The notes under the pieces are model-generated. The model was not told the DNA's origin. It did not search any database and was given only the letters and a program-made list of their open reading frames with translations. From Permianibacter aggregans (GTDB lineage: Bacteria; Pseudomonadota; Gammaproteobacteria; Enterobacterales; Permianibacteraceae): 64,000 nt of DNA. Positions 1 through 8,090 of this stretch are shown piece after piece. The DNA is taken from positions 3,596,001 through 3,660,000 of the forward strand of contig NZ_CP037953.1 of the NCBI RefSeq assembly GCF_009756665.1, written 5' to 3'. How positions within the stretch are numbered: position 1 is the stretch's first letter; every line of letters starts with the position of its first letter. Position numbers and translations under genes: made by a program.

Positions 1-907
1 ATTGAAAGAACTATCACCACGTTCGTTATACGGCGAATACGCGACCAGTTTGCGGATGAGTGATATCGGTTATCAGAACAATGCCCAGGCCGGCATCAAT
101 ATCCGTTTCGATAACCTGAACTCGTATCTCGATGGTATGGAGCATGCGATTCGCACGCCGGATCCGTATTACGAGAACATCGGCGTTGTTGTCGACGGCC
201 ACTGGAAGCAATTGAATGGCAATTTGTTGCAAGTCGAAAACGAGTTCTATTCCGGCATTCGTCCGAAACATACGCCGGTGCTCGGCATGCGTCCATCAAA
301 GTCGTTGCGACTGCACGGCGTTGAATACATTGAGGTGCGGCTGTTCGATATCGATGCGTTCAGTCCGATTGGCATCAATGAGGACATGATGCGTTTTGCG
401 GACGTGTTGCTGCTGATGTGTTTGTTCCGCGAGAGCCCGCCGATTTCGCCACGCGAGGACGCCGAGAACAAGGAAAATAAACGCCGCGTGGTGTTGAACG
501 GGCGTCATCCAGAATTATCGTTGCTGGTCTACAACAAAGAGCAGCCATTCAAGGACGTGGCGCTGGAGTTGTTTGACGACATGAAAGCCTTTGCCGATTT
601 GCTCGATACCGCTTACGGTGGCAAGGCTTATCAGCAATCATTAGCTGATTTGCGTGAGCGGGTGCTCGATCCGGAGAAGACGCCGTCGGCGCGATTGCTG
701 CGCGAAGCGATGGAAGTCGGCGGATTCTTCCGTTATGCATTGGGGCTCGCCAAGCAGCACCGCGACACGATTTTGTCGCTGCCGATCGATGAAGTGTTTG
801 AGCGCCGTGCCGAGCAACTGGCTATCGAGTCTCTGGCTGATCAGAAAGCGATGGAGATGGGAGATACGCTGACGTTCGCTGAATATGTTGATCGCTATTA
901 CGCCTGA
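1..907 (+). CDS. gshA: Glutamate-cysteine ligase, C-terminal part (5' end outside window)
   Basis: This is the C-terminal roughly 300 residues of an E. coli-type glutamate-cysteine ligase, which makes gamma-glutamylcysteine in the first ATP-dependent step of glutathione synthesis in the cytoplasm. The frame is open to the left edge, so the gene starts upstream; the E. coli protein is about 518 residues and around 215 should be missing here. Recognisable stretches include LSPRSLYGEYATSLRMSDIG near the start, then VEYIEVRLFDIDAFSPIGI, a conserved part of the family, and the closing TFAEYVDRYYA. A GNAT gene follows after 12 bases, so the two may be co-transcribed. Identification is by sequence recognition and is secure. 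Confidence 0.93.
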   Translation, partial: LKELSPRSLYGEYATSLRMSDIGYQNNAQAGINIRFDNLNSYLDGMEHAIRTPDPYYENIGVVVDGHWKQLNGNLLQVENEFYSGIRPKHTPVLGMRPSKSLRLHGVEYIEVRLFDIDAFSPIGINEDMMRFADVLLLMCLFRESPPISPREDAENKENKRRVVLNGRHPELSLLVYNKEQPFKDVALELFDDMKAFADLLDTAYGGKAYQQSLADLRERVLDPEKTPSARLLREAMEVGGFFRYALGLAKQHRDTILSLPIDEVFERRAEQLAIESLADQKAMEMGDTLTFAEYVDRYYA

Positions 908-919
908 CAAGGAAAAACA

Positions 920-1396
920 ATGCTGACCATACGTGCTGCCACAGCCGCCGATGTGCCACAAATTCAGCGTTTTATTGAAGCACTGGCCGATTACGAGAAA
1001 CTCAGTCATGAGGTGCAGGCCACCGAAGAAAAATTGAATGCAACCTTGTTCGGCGATAAACCGGCCGCCGAAGTATTGATTGCCGAATGGCAGAATAAAC
1101 CGGCTGGTTTTGCCTTGTTCTTCCACAATTACTCGACGTTTCTGGCCAAGCCCGGTATTTACCTGGAGGACTTGTTTGTCTACCCGGAATTTCGTGGCAA
1201 AGGCATTGGCAAAGCACTGCTGATCGAGTTGGCACGGCGCTGCGTTGAAAACGGGTTTGGCCGTCTGGAATGGTCGGTTCTTGATTGGAATACGCCGGCG
1301 ATTGATTTCTATCGCAGTCTCGGCGCCAAATTGATGGATGAGTGGACGGTCAATCGCGTCACCGGTGATGCGCTGCTGGCTTTGGCGAAGAAATAG
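920..1396 (+). CDS. GNAT family N-acetyltransferase
   Basis: A 158-residue single-domain GNAT acetyltransferase. The acetyl-CoA loop is visible as the R-G-K-G-I-G-K stretch around residues 94-100, preceded by the beta-strand YLEDLFVYPEFR. The C-terminal WNTPAIDFYRSLGA is the usual GNAT strand-helix. The overall pattern resembles the diamine (spermidine/spermine) acetyltransferase-like branch, but the substrate cannot be read from sequence. The start ATG has AGGA about seven bases upstream and lies 12 bases after the gshA stop, so it probably belongs to the same transcript. Confidence 0.85.
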   Translation: MLTIRAATAADVPQIQRFIEALADYEKLSHEVQATEEKLNATLFGDKPAAEVLIAEWQNKPAGFALFFHNYSTFLAKPGIYLEDLFVYPEFRGKGIGKALLIELARRCVENGFGRLEWSVLDWNTPAIDFYRSLGAKLMDEWTVNRVTGDALLALAKK

Positions 1397-1536
1397 GCAA
1401 AAGCGTCGCCTCATTTGTATCGATTTGTAGCGGCGTTCATAACTGTTAACAGCTGAGCTATCGCTTGACGTAGTCGTCACTGTCGTAAACGCGCTAAGCT
1501 GCTGGCCTATTTTTGCCAGCACAAAAGGATTCCACC

Positions 1537-4278
1537 GTGCGTTTATCCACTCTTTCTGTTGCCACCTTGATGGTGTTCGGCAGTGCCATTGTCGCCGCTG
1601 CTGATACCACTACACTTGATATTCCCTACACCAAATTCACGCTCGACAACGGTCTGCGCGTCATCGTCCATGAAGACAAAAAAGCGCCGATTGTCGCCGT
1701 CAACGTGTGGTACCACGTTGGTTCCAAAGACGAGAAGGCAGGGCGCACCGGGTTCGCGCATTTGTTTGAGCACCTGATGTTCAACGGCAGCGAAAACTAC
1801 AACGATGAATATTTCGGTCCGTTCGAAAAAGTTGGCGCTACCGACATGAACGGCACGACCTGGCTGGATCGCACCAATTACTTCCAGAACGTGCCGAAGA
1901 CGGCGCTCGATATGACACTGTGGATGGAATCGGATCGCATGGGTCATATGCTCGGTGCCGTCACCCAAGAAAAATTGGATGAGCAACGTGGCGTAGTGCA
2001 AAACGAAAAACGCCAGGGGGAGAACCAGCCTTATGGCCGCTCGTTCGAATGGTTGCAGAAAGGCAGCTTTCCGGAAGGTCATCCGTATTCCTGGACCACG
2101 ATCGGCTCGATGGAAGATCTGAACGCCGCGAAACTCGAAGACGTGCATGAGTGGTTCAAGACTTACTACGGCGCCGCTAACGCCGTTGTCGTGCTCGCCG
2201 GTGATATCGATGTTGAAACCGCGAAGTCAAAAATGAACCAGTATTTCGGCGATATTCCAGCCGGTCCGCCGCTGGTCAAGCGCGGTGCCTGGATTGCCAA
2301 ACGTGACGACAGCAAGCGCGACATCATGTTTGACCGCGTGCCACAGGTACGCATCACCAAGTCCTGGAACGTGCCGACCTTTGGCAGTAAAGAAGCCGAT
2401 CAACTGGAACTGGTCGCGGCGATTCTCGGCGGTGGCAAAAATTCACGGTTGTACAAAACGCTGGTTTACGACAAGCAAATGGCCACCAACGTCCGCGCTG
2501 ATGTCATGCAGTTTGAGCTGGCTTCGCTGTTCGGCATCAATGTCGATGTCAAACCGGGCGTCAACCCGGCCGAAGTCGAAGCGATCATCAATCGCGAACT
2601 GGCGTTGCTGATTGATAAAGGTCCGAGCAAGAAGGAGCTGGAACGCGTCAAAGTGACCGAGGAGGCGAACTTTGTTCGTGGTGCCGAGCGCATCGGTGGC
2701 TTTGGTGGCAAGAGCGATATTCTCGCGACGTACGAGGTATATACCGGCGAAGCAGGCAATTTCAAACGCAGCCTCGAGCACAAGCTGAGTGCATCAACCA
2801 AGGATCTGCAGCAACTGGCGAAAGCCTGGCTGTCCAGCGGCGATTATCATCTCGAAGTGCATCCGTTCCCGAACTACAACACCGTCGCCAGTAATGTCGA
2901 CCGCAGCAAGCTGCCGGAAGTGAATAGCACGCCTGATCTTGACTTTCCGAAAGTTGAGCGTGCGATGCTGAGCAATGGTCTGAAGGTATTGTTTGCCGAG
3001 CGTCACAGCGTGCCGGCCGTCAACATCAGTCTGCAGATCGATTCCGGTTTCGCCGCTGATCAGGGCAGCAAGTTGGGCACCGCCAATTTTGCCTTGTCGA
3101 TGGTTGATGAAGGCACGAAAAAACTCTCCGCCAGCGAAATCAGCGAAAAAGCCGAAATGCTCGGTGCCAACCTTGGCAGCGGTTGTGCGCTTGATGTCTG
3201 CAGCATCAGCATCGACATGTTGAAAGCCAAGCTTGATGACTCGCTGAATCTGTTTGCCGATGTCGTGCTGAACCCAGCGTTTGATCAGGAAGAAATCGAT
3301 CGTCTGCGCGGTCGTTGGCTGGCCAATATCGCTCGCGAAAAAGCTCAGCCTGTGTCGATGGCTTTCCGCACCCTGCCACCACTGCTTTATGGCAATGGTC
3401 ACTCGTACGCGATGCCCTTCACCGGTTCCGGTACCGAGCAATCGATTACTGCCCTGAACCGCGATGATCTGGTGGCGTTTTATCAGAAATGGGTACGCCC
3501 GGATAATGCAACGCTGGTCGTCGTCGGCGATACAACGCTGAGCGAGTTGTTGCCGAAACTGGAGAAATCACTCGGTGGCTGGAAAGCACCGGCAACGCCG
3601 AAACCAATCAAGAATCTGGCCAATGTGCCGATGCAGGACAAAACGCAGATTTTTCTGATCGATAAACCCGGTGCGGTGCAGTCGGTGATCATCGCCGGTC
3701 AGTTGATGCCGGGCTTCAAGGATGACGAAGCCGCGCTGCTGTATGCGATGAATGACATCATCGGCGGCCAGTTCACGGCACGTTTGAATATGAACCTGCG
3801 CGAGCAGAAGAGCTGGGCCTATGGCGCTTACACGATCAAGCAGAACGCGGTTGGCCAAAGCCCTTACTTTGCTTATGCGCCGGTGCAAATCGACAAAACC
3901 GTCGAGTCGATGCAGGAAGTGTTGAACGAGCTGAAGGCCTATATCGGCAGCAAACCGGCTACCGAAGCCGAGTTGCAGAAAACGGTATTGAACACCGTGC
4001 GTTCGCAGCCAGGTGAGTATGAAACCATGGATGCCGTTCAAGGTGCGTTGGTTTCGATAGCCAATTACCAGCGTCCGGACAACTATGTTGAGCAGATCAA
4101 GGCCCGTTACGAGGCCTTGACCGTCGCTGATATCAATGCTGCCGCCAAGCAATATCTGCGGCCGCAGGCGATGACCTGGGTGGTGGTTACCGACTTGAGC
4201 AAAACCGAACAGAAGATCCGTGATCTGAAGCTCGGTGAAGTGACGGTGATTGATGCCGATGGCAACAAGCTGCGCTGA
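1537..4278 (+). CDS. Secreted M16 family zinc metallopeptidase
   Basis: A 913-residue two-domain M16 (pitrilysin/insulinase-like) peptidase, probably periplasmic. I choose the GTG at 1537 because AAAAGGA lies seven bases upstream and the translation then opens with a short basic end plus hydrophobic core (LSTLSVATLMVFGSAIVAAA), a signal peptide. An upstream in-frame TTG at 1513 lacks these features. The N-terminal half has the inverted zinc motif HLFEH (residues 75-79), with the distal Glu in VVQNEKRQ near residue 157. The C-terminal half (from about 480) repeats the fold without HxxEH, as usual for the inactive partner domain. It stands alone, with a terminator at 4303-4330. Confidence 0.9.
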   Translation: MRLSTLSVATLMVFGSAIVAAADTTTLDIPYTKFTLDNGLRVIVHEDKKAPIVAVNVWYHVGSKDEKAGRTGFAHLFEHLMFNGSENYNDEYFGPFEKVGATDMNGTTWLDRTNYFQNVPKTALDMTLWMESDRMGHMLGAVTQEKLDEQRGVVQNEKRQGENQPYGRSFEWLQKGSFPEGHPYSWTTIGSMEDLNAAKLEDVHEWFKTYYGAANAVVVLAGDIDVETAKSKMNQYFGDIPAGPPLVKRGAWIAKRDDSKRDIMFDRVPQVRITKSWNVPTFGSKEADQLELVAAILGGGKNSRLYKTLVYDKQMATNVRADVMQFELASLFGINVDVKPGVNPAEVEAIINRELALLIDKGPSKKELERVKVTEEANFVRGAERIGGFGGKSDILATYEVYTGEAGNFKRSLEHKLSASTKDLQQLAKAWLSSGDYHLEVHPFPNYNTVASNVDRSKLPEVNSTPDLDFPKVERAMLSNGLKVLFAERHSVPAVNISLQIDSGFAADQGSKLGTANFALSMVDEGTKKLSASEISEKAEMLGANLGSGCALDVCSISIDMLKAKLDDSLNLFADVVLNPAFDQEEIDRLRGRWLANIAREKAQPVSMAFRTLPPLLYGNGHSYAMPFTGSGTEQSITALNRDDLVAFYQKWVRPDNATLVVVGDTTLSELLPKLEKSLGGWKAPATPKPIKNLANVPMQDKTQIFLIDKPGAVQSVIIAGQLMPGFKDDEAALLYAMNDIIGGQFTARLNMNLREQKSWAYGAYTIKQNAVGQSPYFAYAPVQIDKTVESMQEVLNELKAYIGSKPATEAELQKTVLNTVRSQPGEYETMDAVQGALVSIANYQRPDNYVEQIKARYEALTVADINAAAKQYLRPQAMTWVVVTDLSKTEQKIRDLKLGEVTVIDADGNKLR

Positions 4279-4302
4279 TCTGGCGCTTTGTTATAAAGCA
4301 AA

Positions 4303-4330
4303 ACAAAAAGCGGCATATGCCGCTTTTTGT
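4303..4330 (+). terminator. Rho-independent terminator after the M16 gene
   Basis: A perfect 28-base palindrome with a GC core AGCGGC/GCCGCT, flanked by A runs and T runs, 25 bases after the M16 stop. It is symmetric, so it could also act on transcripts from the other side. Confidence 0.8.
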
Positions 4331-4351
4331 TTATCGTGAAATACTATTTTT

Positions 4352-4375
4352 GTCCGGATAAATCCGGACCTACCA
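4352..4375 (-). repeat. REP-like hairpin, left copy (inverted)
   Basis: GTCCGGAT-AA-ATCCGGAC is a perfect 8-bp hairpin followed by CTACCA. Read on the minus strand it is TGGTAG followed by a GT...AC hairpin, the layout of a GTAG-headed REP element. It pairs with the opposite copy at 4398-4421. Confidence 0.65.
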
Positions 4376-4397
4376 GGACCGGTTGTGGCGATTCACT

Positions 4398-4421
4398 TGG
4401 TAGGTGCGAATTCATTCGCAC
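4398..4421 (+). repeat. REP-like hairpin, right copy
   Basis: TGGTAG followed by GTGCGAAT-TC-ATTCGCAC, a perfect 8-bp hairpin. Same head and same stem length as the inverted copy at 4352-4375 but with different stem bases. The two face each other across 22 bases, the form of a REP doublet. They lie between the ends of two converging genes, the usual place for REPs. Confidence 0.65.
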
Positions 4422-4508
4422 AATAACGCCAGACAACCACCCTTAGTTGAAACGGACCGATGACAAGCATCGGTCGCGCATCACTCATTAACTCTTTCTT
4501 CACTCAAC

Positions 4509-4898
4509 TCAGCGCTTGTCGATGGCAAACTTGCCGGCACCGTATTGCACGAACATCAACAAACCACCGGTAATCGCCAGGTTTTTCATGAACGCGATAG
4601 CTTGCTGTTGATTGCCCCAGTCCCAATGGAAGATCACGGCGGACAGCAATGTGAAGCCGGCGAGCAGGAAAGCGGCCAGTCGAGTCTGAAAACCAACGAG
4701 CAACGCCAGACCACCAATCAACTCAACAAAAATCACCGCTGGTAACAACATGCCCGGCACGCCCATGGATTCCATATAGCCTTGTGTACCGGCATAACCA
4801 CCGATTTTGCCGTAGCCGGCGTTGATGAAAATCGCCGACATGAAAATACGCGCAGCGATGTTGAATAGTGGTGATAACTTGTCAAAAAAAGCGTTCAT
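4509..4898 (-). CDS. DoxX family membrane protein
   Basis: A 129-residue inner-membrane protein of the DoxX/YqjF family with about four predicted membrane helices. The family signature is seen in ARIFMSAIFINAGYGKIGGY and the later LIGGLALLVGFQTRLAAFLL. The start has GGGAG about six bases upstream. It lies 36 bases downstream of the pirin gene on the same strand and is probably its operon partner. DoxX proteins are loosely linked to redox or sulfur stress; the exact function is unknown. E. coli YqjF, induced by nitroaromatics through the LysR regulator YhaJ, is a useful parallel. Confidence 0.85.
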   Translation of the reverse strand: MNAFFDKLSPLFNIAARIFMSAIFINAGYGKIGGYAGTQGYMESMGVPGMLLPAVIFVELIGGLALLVGFQTRLAAFLLAGFTLLSAVIFHWDWGNQQQAIAFMKNLAITGGLLMFVQYGAGKFAIDKR

Positions 4899-4934
4899 GT
4901 TTTTCTCCCAGGTTGATGAAGGTAAAAGAGTGGT

Positions 4935-5633
4935 TCAGGCCAAATCGAATAACAGGACTTCCGCCTGCTGGCCGTCTGCCAGGCGTAATTCGGATTCTTC
5001 AATCAGTTTCAGTGCGTCGCCTTTTTGCAGACGCTCACCGTTGGCGATAATCACGCCATTGGCGACATGCAGGTAGTACTGGCGTTGCCGCTGCAATGGC
5101 TGGCGCCATTGTTCTTCACCATCAAACAGGCCGGCATAAATGCGCACATCCTGATTGATCGTGATGCCGGTTTCGCTGGCTTCACGTGAGGCGATGGCAA
5201 TCAGACGACCGCGCTTGTCGTCATCGCTAACATGTTTTTGTTCGTAGCCGGGCGTCAAGCCTTGCCGCTCCGGCGTAATCCAGATTTGCAGAAACTTGAC
5301 CGGCTCGCTGCCTGAGGCGTTGTATTCGCTGTGCACAACGCCGGTGCCGGCGCTCATGCGTTGAATGTCTCCGCGCCGTATCGTCGAGCCGTTGCCCATC
5401 GAGTCCTTGTGTGCCAGCGCGCCGCTGAGCACATAGGAGATGATTTCCATGTCGCGGTGCGGGTGCGGCGCGAAACCACCACCGCCGGCGACGGTATCAT
5501 CGTTGATGACTCGCAGGCTGCCGAAGCGGGTGTGCTTCGCGTCATAGTAGTCCGCAAAGGAAAATGAGTGCCAGGATTCCAGCCAGCCATGGTGGGCGTG
5601 GCCCCGATCGGCGGCATTTCGGCGTTCAATCAT
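4935..5633 (-). CDS. Pirin family protein (YhhW/YhaK type)
   Basis: A 232-residue bicupin of the pirin family; some members act as quercetin 2,3-dioxygenase, others as redox sensors. The metal-binding histidines appear in FAPHPHRDMEII (about residues 54-65), with a further His and Glu in GTGVVHSEYNAS. The length matches bacterial YhhW (about 231). The start ATG has GAGGAG seven bases upstream. It is divergent from the LysR gene at 5785 and leads into the DoxX gene, so it is the likely first gene of a LysR-controlled two-gene operon. Substrate not determinable. Confidence 0.9.
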   Translation of the reverse strand: MIERRNAADRGHAHHGWLESWHSFSFADYYDAKHTRFGSLRVINDDTVAGGGGFAPHPHRDMEIISYVLSGALAHKDSMGNGSTIRRGDIQRMSAGTGVVHSEYNASGSEPVKFLQIWITPERQGLTPGYEQKHVSDDDKRGRLIAIASREASETGITINQDVRIYAGLFDGEEQWRQPLQRQRQYYLHVANGVIIANGERLQKGDALKLIEESELRLADGQQAEVLLFDLA

Positions 5634-5750
5634 TGCAGTCTCCTCAAATTATCTGAAGTGCTTCTGGTGCGGTATCCAGGCCAGAAGCCGATGAAAGACA
5701 GCTTAAAGCGCTGGCGCATGCTTTTGTTCGGAGAAATTTCGCTGTATTGT

Positions 5751-5763
5751 TCAATTAATTTGA
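5751..5763. promoter_or_regulatory. Candidate LysR box between pirin and LysR genes
   Basis: TCAATTAATTTGA is a T-N11-A dyad (TCAA...TTGA), the classical LysR-type binding core. It lies in the divergent pirin/LysR intergenic region, 22 bases before the LysR start. The flanks extend the symmetry (TCAATT...AATTGA). This is pattern evidence only. Confidence 0.5.
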
Positions 5764-5784
5764 ATTGATAAGCCGGGGGTGGTC

Positions 5785-6723
5785 ATGAAACTGAGTCTGG
5801 ATGCCTTGCTGGTACTGGATGCTATCGAACGCGAGGGCAGCTTCGCGCTGGCTGCCGAGCGCCTGAACCGGGTGCCCTCGGCGCTGACCTATACGGTGCG
5901 CAAGCTGGAAGAAGACCTGGATGTGCTGCTGTTTGACCGGCGTGGGCGCAAGGCCGAGCTGACTGTTGCCGGACGCGATTTGCTGGAGCAGGGGCGCGAG
6001 TTGCTGAAGGCTGCCGGCGATCTTGAATGCCGGGTCAAACGGGTCGCCACCGGCTGGGAAACGGAACTGCGCATAGCCGTCGACGGCGTCTTGCCGCTGT
6101 CGATGCTGTGGCCGTTTGTCGCCGAGTTCCAGAAAGCAGAGCAGCCAACGAGGTTGCATTTTCTCCATGAAATTCTCGGCGGCAGTTGGGAGGCGATTCG
6201 CGACCGCCGGGCAGATATCGTTATCGGTGCGCCGGGAGAGATGCTGGCCAGTGGTGATTTCGCTGCGCATTTGCTTGGTGAGTTGAACATGTTGTTGGCG
6301 ATGGCTCCCACTCATCCGTTAGCAGGGTTGCCCGAGCCTTTGGAAGATGAACAGATTCGCCAGCATCGCATCATTGCGGTCGCCGATTCATCGCGTCATT
6401 TGCCACCGCGCACGCTCGGCATTCTCGACGGTCAGGAAACCCTGACGGTGCCGAATTTACACAGCAAAATTTCGGCGCAACAGGCTGGCCTTGGCATCGG
6501 CTTTTTACCGGAACATTTGCTGCGACCGTTTTTGTCCGATGGCAGTTTGGTGACGCGTCGTTGCAGCAAGCCTAAGCCGGCTTCGCCGATGTTTTTGCTG
6601 CACCCCAAAAGACTGGAAGGCAATGCCATGAAATGGTGGGTCAAGGCATTGAAAGCACCAGGCTGGTGGCAGTCTGTCACCCAGATGCAGGCTGCAGAGT
6701 ATTCGGCGTACGTAATGGAATAA
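5785..6723 (+). CDS. LysR family transcriptional regulator (YhaJ-like context)
   Basis: A 312-residue LysR-type regulator. The winged helix-turn-helix is residues 1-60 (LDALLVLDAIEREGSFALAA, then VPSALTYTVRKLEEDLDVLLF), followed by a linker helix and an effector-binding domain from about residue 90. ATG at 5785 is preferred to the GTG at 5779 because it gives the usual MKLSLDALL start and leaves a G-rich ribosome site upstream. It is transcribed divergently from pirin and DoxX and probably controls both and itself through the dyad at 5751-5763. The effector is unknown. Confidence 0.9.
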   Translation: MKLSLDALLVLDAIEREGSFALAAERLNRVPSALTYTVRKLEEDLDVLLFDRRGRKAELTVAGRDLLEQGRELLKAAGDLECRVKRVATGWETELRIAVDGVLPLSMLWPFVAEFQKAEQPTRLHFLHEILGGSWEAIRDRRADIVIGAPGEMLASGDFAAHLLGELNMLLAMAPTHPLAGLPEPLEDEQIRQHRIIAVADSSRHLPPRTLGILDGQETLTVPNLHSKISAQQAGLGIGFLPEHLLRPFLSDGSLVTRRCSKPKPASPMFLLHPKRLEGNAMKWWVKALKAPGWWQSVTQMQAAEYSAYVME

Positions 6724-6850
6724 TCAAATTCACTGTCAAATTTTTGAAAATAAATTCATCTGAAAGCAGTTCTGTTCATGAAGTTTTGCGCTAATAAAGC
6801 GCGCCGCATCAATTAGCGCTACGGCGAACAATGGATGCCGTCCGATTGCG

Positions 6851-7306
6851 TCAGTGTGTATAAAAGCGTTGCGAAAAACTGATCGCCAGCTCGTCTTTGT
6901 GGCCTTCTGGTTTGACGTTGACGCTGAACCCCATCATTTCATTGTGGTCATGGCGGAACGGCGCCACATAGTAAATGGCGTCGCCTTCAATCAACTCGCG
7001 AAACTCGAGCACGCTCGATTGAAACAGCTCATTACGCACTTCGCCTTTAATCATTGCGGTGACGGCATCCGGGGTTTGTTCATCGTTTTTCTTGTGCACC
7101 GAAACCATAACGACGCCGATGTTGTTAGCGCGTGTTATCCGGTAATTCTTGGCAATTTCCGGCGTCAGCGAGCTGCTGTTGAAGGCGTTGTAATGCACCA
7201 TGTAGGGGCCGAATTCTTTTTTGTAATCGCGGTTCTGGGCATGGCTGGTGCAGAGCAGCAGAAAGCTGGCGGCCAATGCATAAAAGAATGCCTTGAATGA
7301 TTGCAT
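6851..7306 (-). CDS. Secreted DUF4426 family protein
   Basis: A 151-residue exported protein. The first about 23 residues (MQSFKAFFYALAASFLLLCT, then SHA) are a signal peptide. The mature part includes the family-like segment FGPYMVHYNAFNSSSLTPEI and ends EGHKDELAISFSQRFYTH. I choose the ATG at 7306 rather than 7315, because AAGGAG abuts the outer ATG but sits nine bases before the inner one. Function is unknown. It converges with the LysR gene and has no operon partner. Confidence 0.8.
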   Translation of the reverse strand: MQSFKAFFYALAASFLLLCTSHAQNRDYKKEFGPYMVHYNAFNSSSLTPEIAKNYRITRANNIGVVMVSVHKKNDEQTPDAVTAMIKGEVRNELFQSSVLEFRELIEGDAIYYVAPFRHDHNEMMGFSVNVKPEGHKDELAISFSQRFYTH

Positions 7307-7506
7307 TGTGCTCATCTCCTTATGACGGAATGGAAGAAACGCGTTGGTTTCTATAATGCCAAACTATAGTTAACTTTCCGCGATTTTGGTATTGACCAAT
7401 TCTGTTCAAAAATTCGCTCTTTATTAAATATTTGTCTATTATTCGCCGAACGATTACCCACCATCGAATGGCATTGACGCCGTTAATGCCAACAAGGAGT
7501 GGCGCG

Positions 7507-7623
7507 ATGTGTCTGGAATTGATCAGGTCTATCTCTGTGCCGATGTCCGGTCAACGGAACGCCGTATTGATGTCGGACAGTCGGCAAATTCCCCTTGCGC
7601 ATGCTTCGGTCGGAGAGTCGTGA
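7507..7623 (+). CDS. Small ORF of 38 codons coupled to the GldC-like gene
   Basis: An open frame encoding 38 residues, starting MCLELIRSISVPMSGQRNAV. It has AAGGAG exactly seven bases before its ATG, one of the best ribosome sites in the window. Its stop TGA overlaps the ATG of the next gene by one base (TGATG). Both points suggest real translation and coupling. I recognise no family; the MCL opening recalls HypC but the rest does not match. It could be a leader peptide that tunes translation of the following gene rather than a functional protein. Confidence 0.5.
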   Translation: MCLELIRSISVPMSGQRNAVLMSDSRQIPLAHASVGES

Positions 7624-8057
7624 TGAGCGAACGTCTGGCGGAAATTGGCATTGCGATAAAGCTGAACGCTGCGCACCTTCCCACTTCGATTCAATGGTCG
7701 GCAAGCGACGCCGGTTTTGCCGGCTGGCGCGACTGCAACACGATCAATGTCACACTCTGGGACAGCGAACAACAGCAGCTGTCGGCGATCAGTCTGTGGA
7801 CGCTGGAAACGCCGTTACTCGATATGTACGCGTTTCTAAGTGAATCCTTGGCGCAACTGGCTGATACCTGCCAGCGTGCCACCCACGATGCGGAATTGAC
7901 TCGAATCATTGCGGATTGTGCGCATCAGGCATCGGTCCATGTGCAACGAACGTTGCAGGCACAATCGACCGAATCTCAATCGATCGGATCACAGCCGACC
8001 GAATCCAATTCAACTAAACAGAAGCAAAACGAACCGGAGGGAGAGCTGTCCTCTTGA
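7623..8057 (+). CDS. GldC-like protein
   Basis: A 144-residue soluble protein similar to GldC, a small accessory protein first described in Bacteroidota gliding motility. Shared pattern: an initial strand IGIAIKLNAAHLPTSIQWSA, then NVTLWDSEQQQLSAISLWT, then a helical SESLAQLADTCQRATHDAEL. The last about 35 residues are a low-complexity Ser/Thr/Gln tail. ATG at 7623 has GGAG seven bases upstream and overlaps the stop of the 38-codon ORF. It lies 33 bases before the act operon, so a role linked to that complex is possible. No other gliding genes are in view. Family assignment is by recognition of the pattern, not alignment. Confidence 0.65.
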   Translation: MSERLAEIGIAIKLNAAHLPTSIQWSASDAGFAGWRDCNTINVTLWDSEQQQLSAISLWTLETPLLDMYAFLSESLAQLADTCQRATHDAELTRIIADCAHQASVHVQRTLQAQSTESQSIGSQPTESNSTKQKQNEPEGELSS

Positions 8058-8090
8058 GGTAATTCAACCGCACAGGAAATAAGGAGCGCC

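Noticed and set aside
641-1522. Minus-strand open frame of 293 codons across gshA and the GNAT gene
   Set aside because: Covers two well-supported plus-strand genes and has no recognisable domain.
7392-7427. Sigma-70 promoter TTGACC...TATTAA before the small ORF and GldC-like gene
   Set aside because: The spacing of 24 bases is too long; a promoter is likely in the area but I cannot place it.
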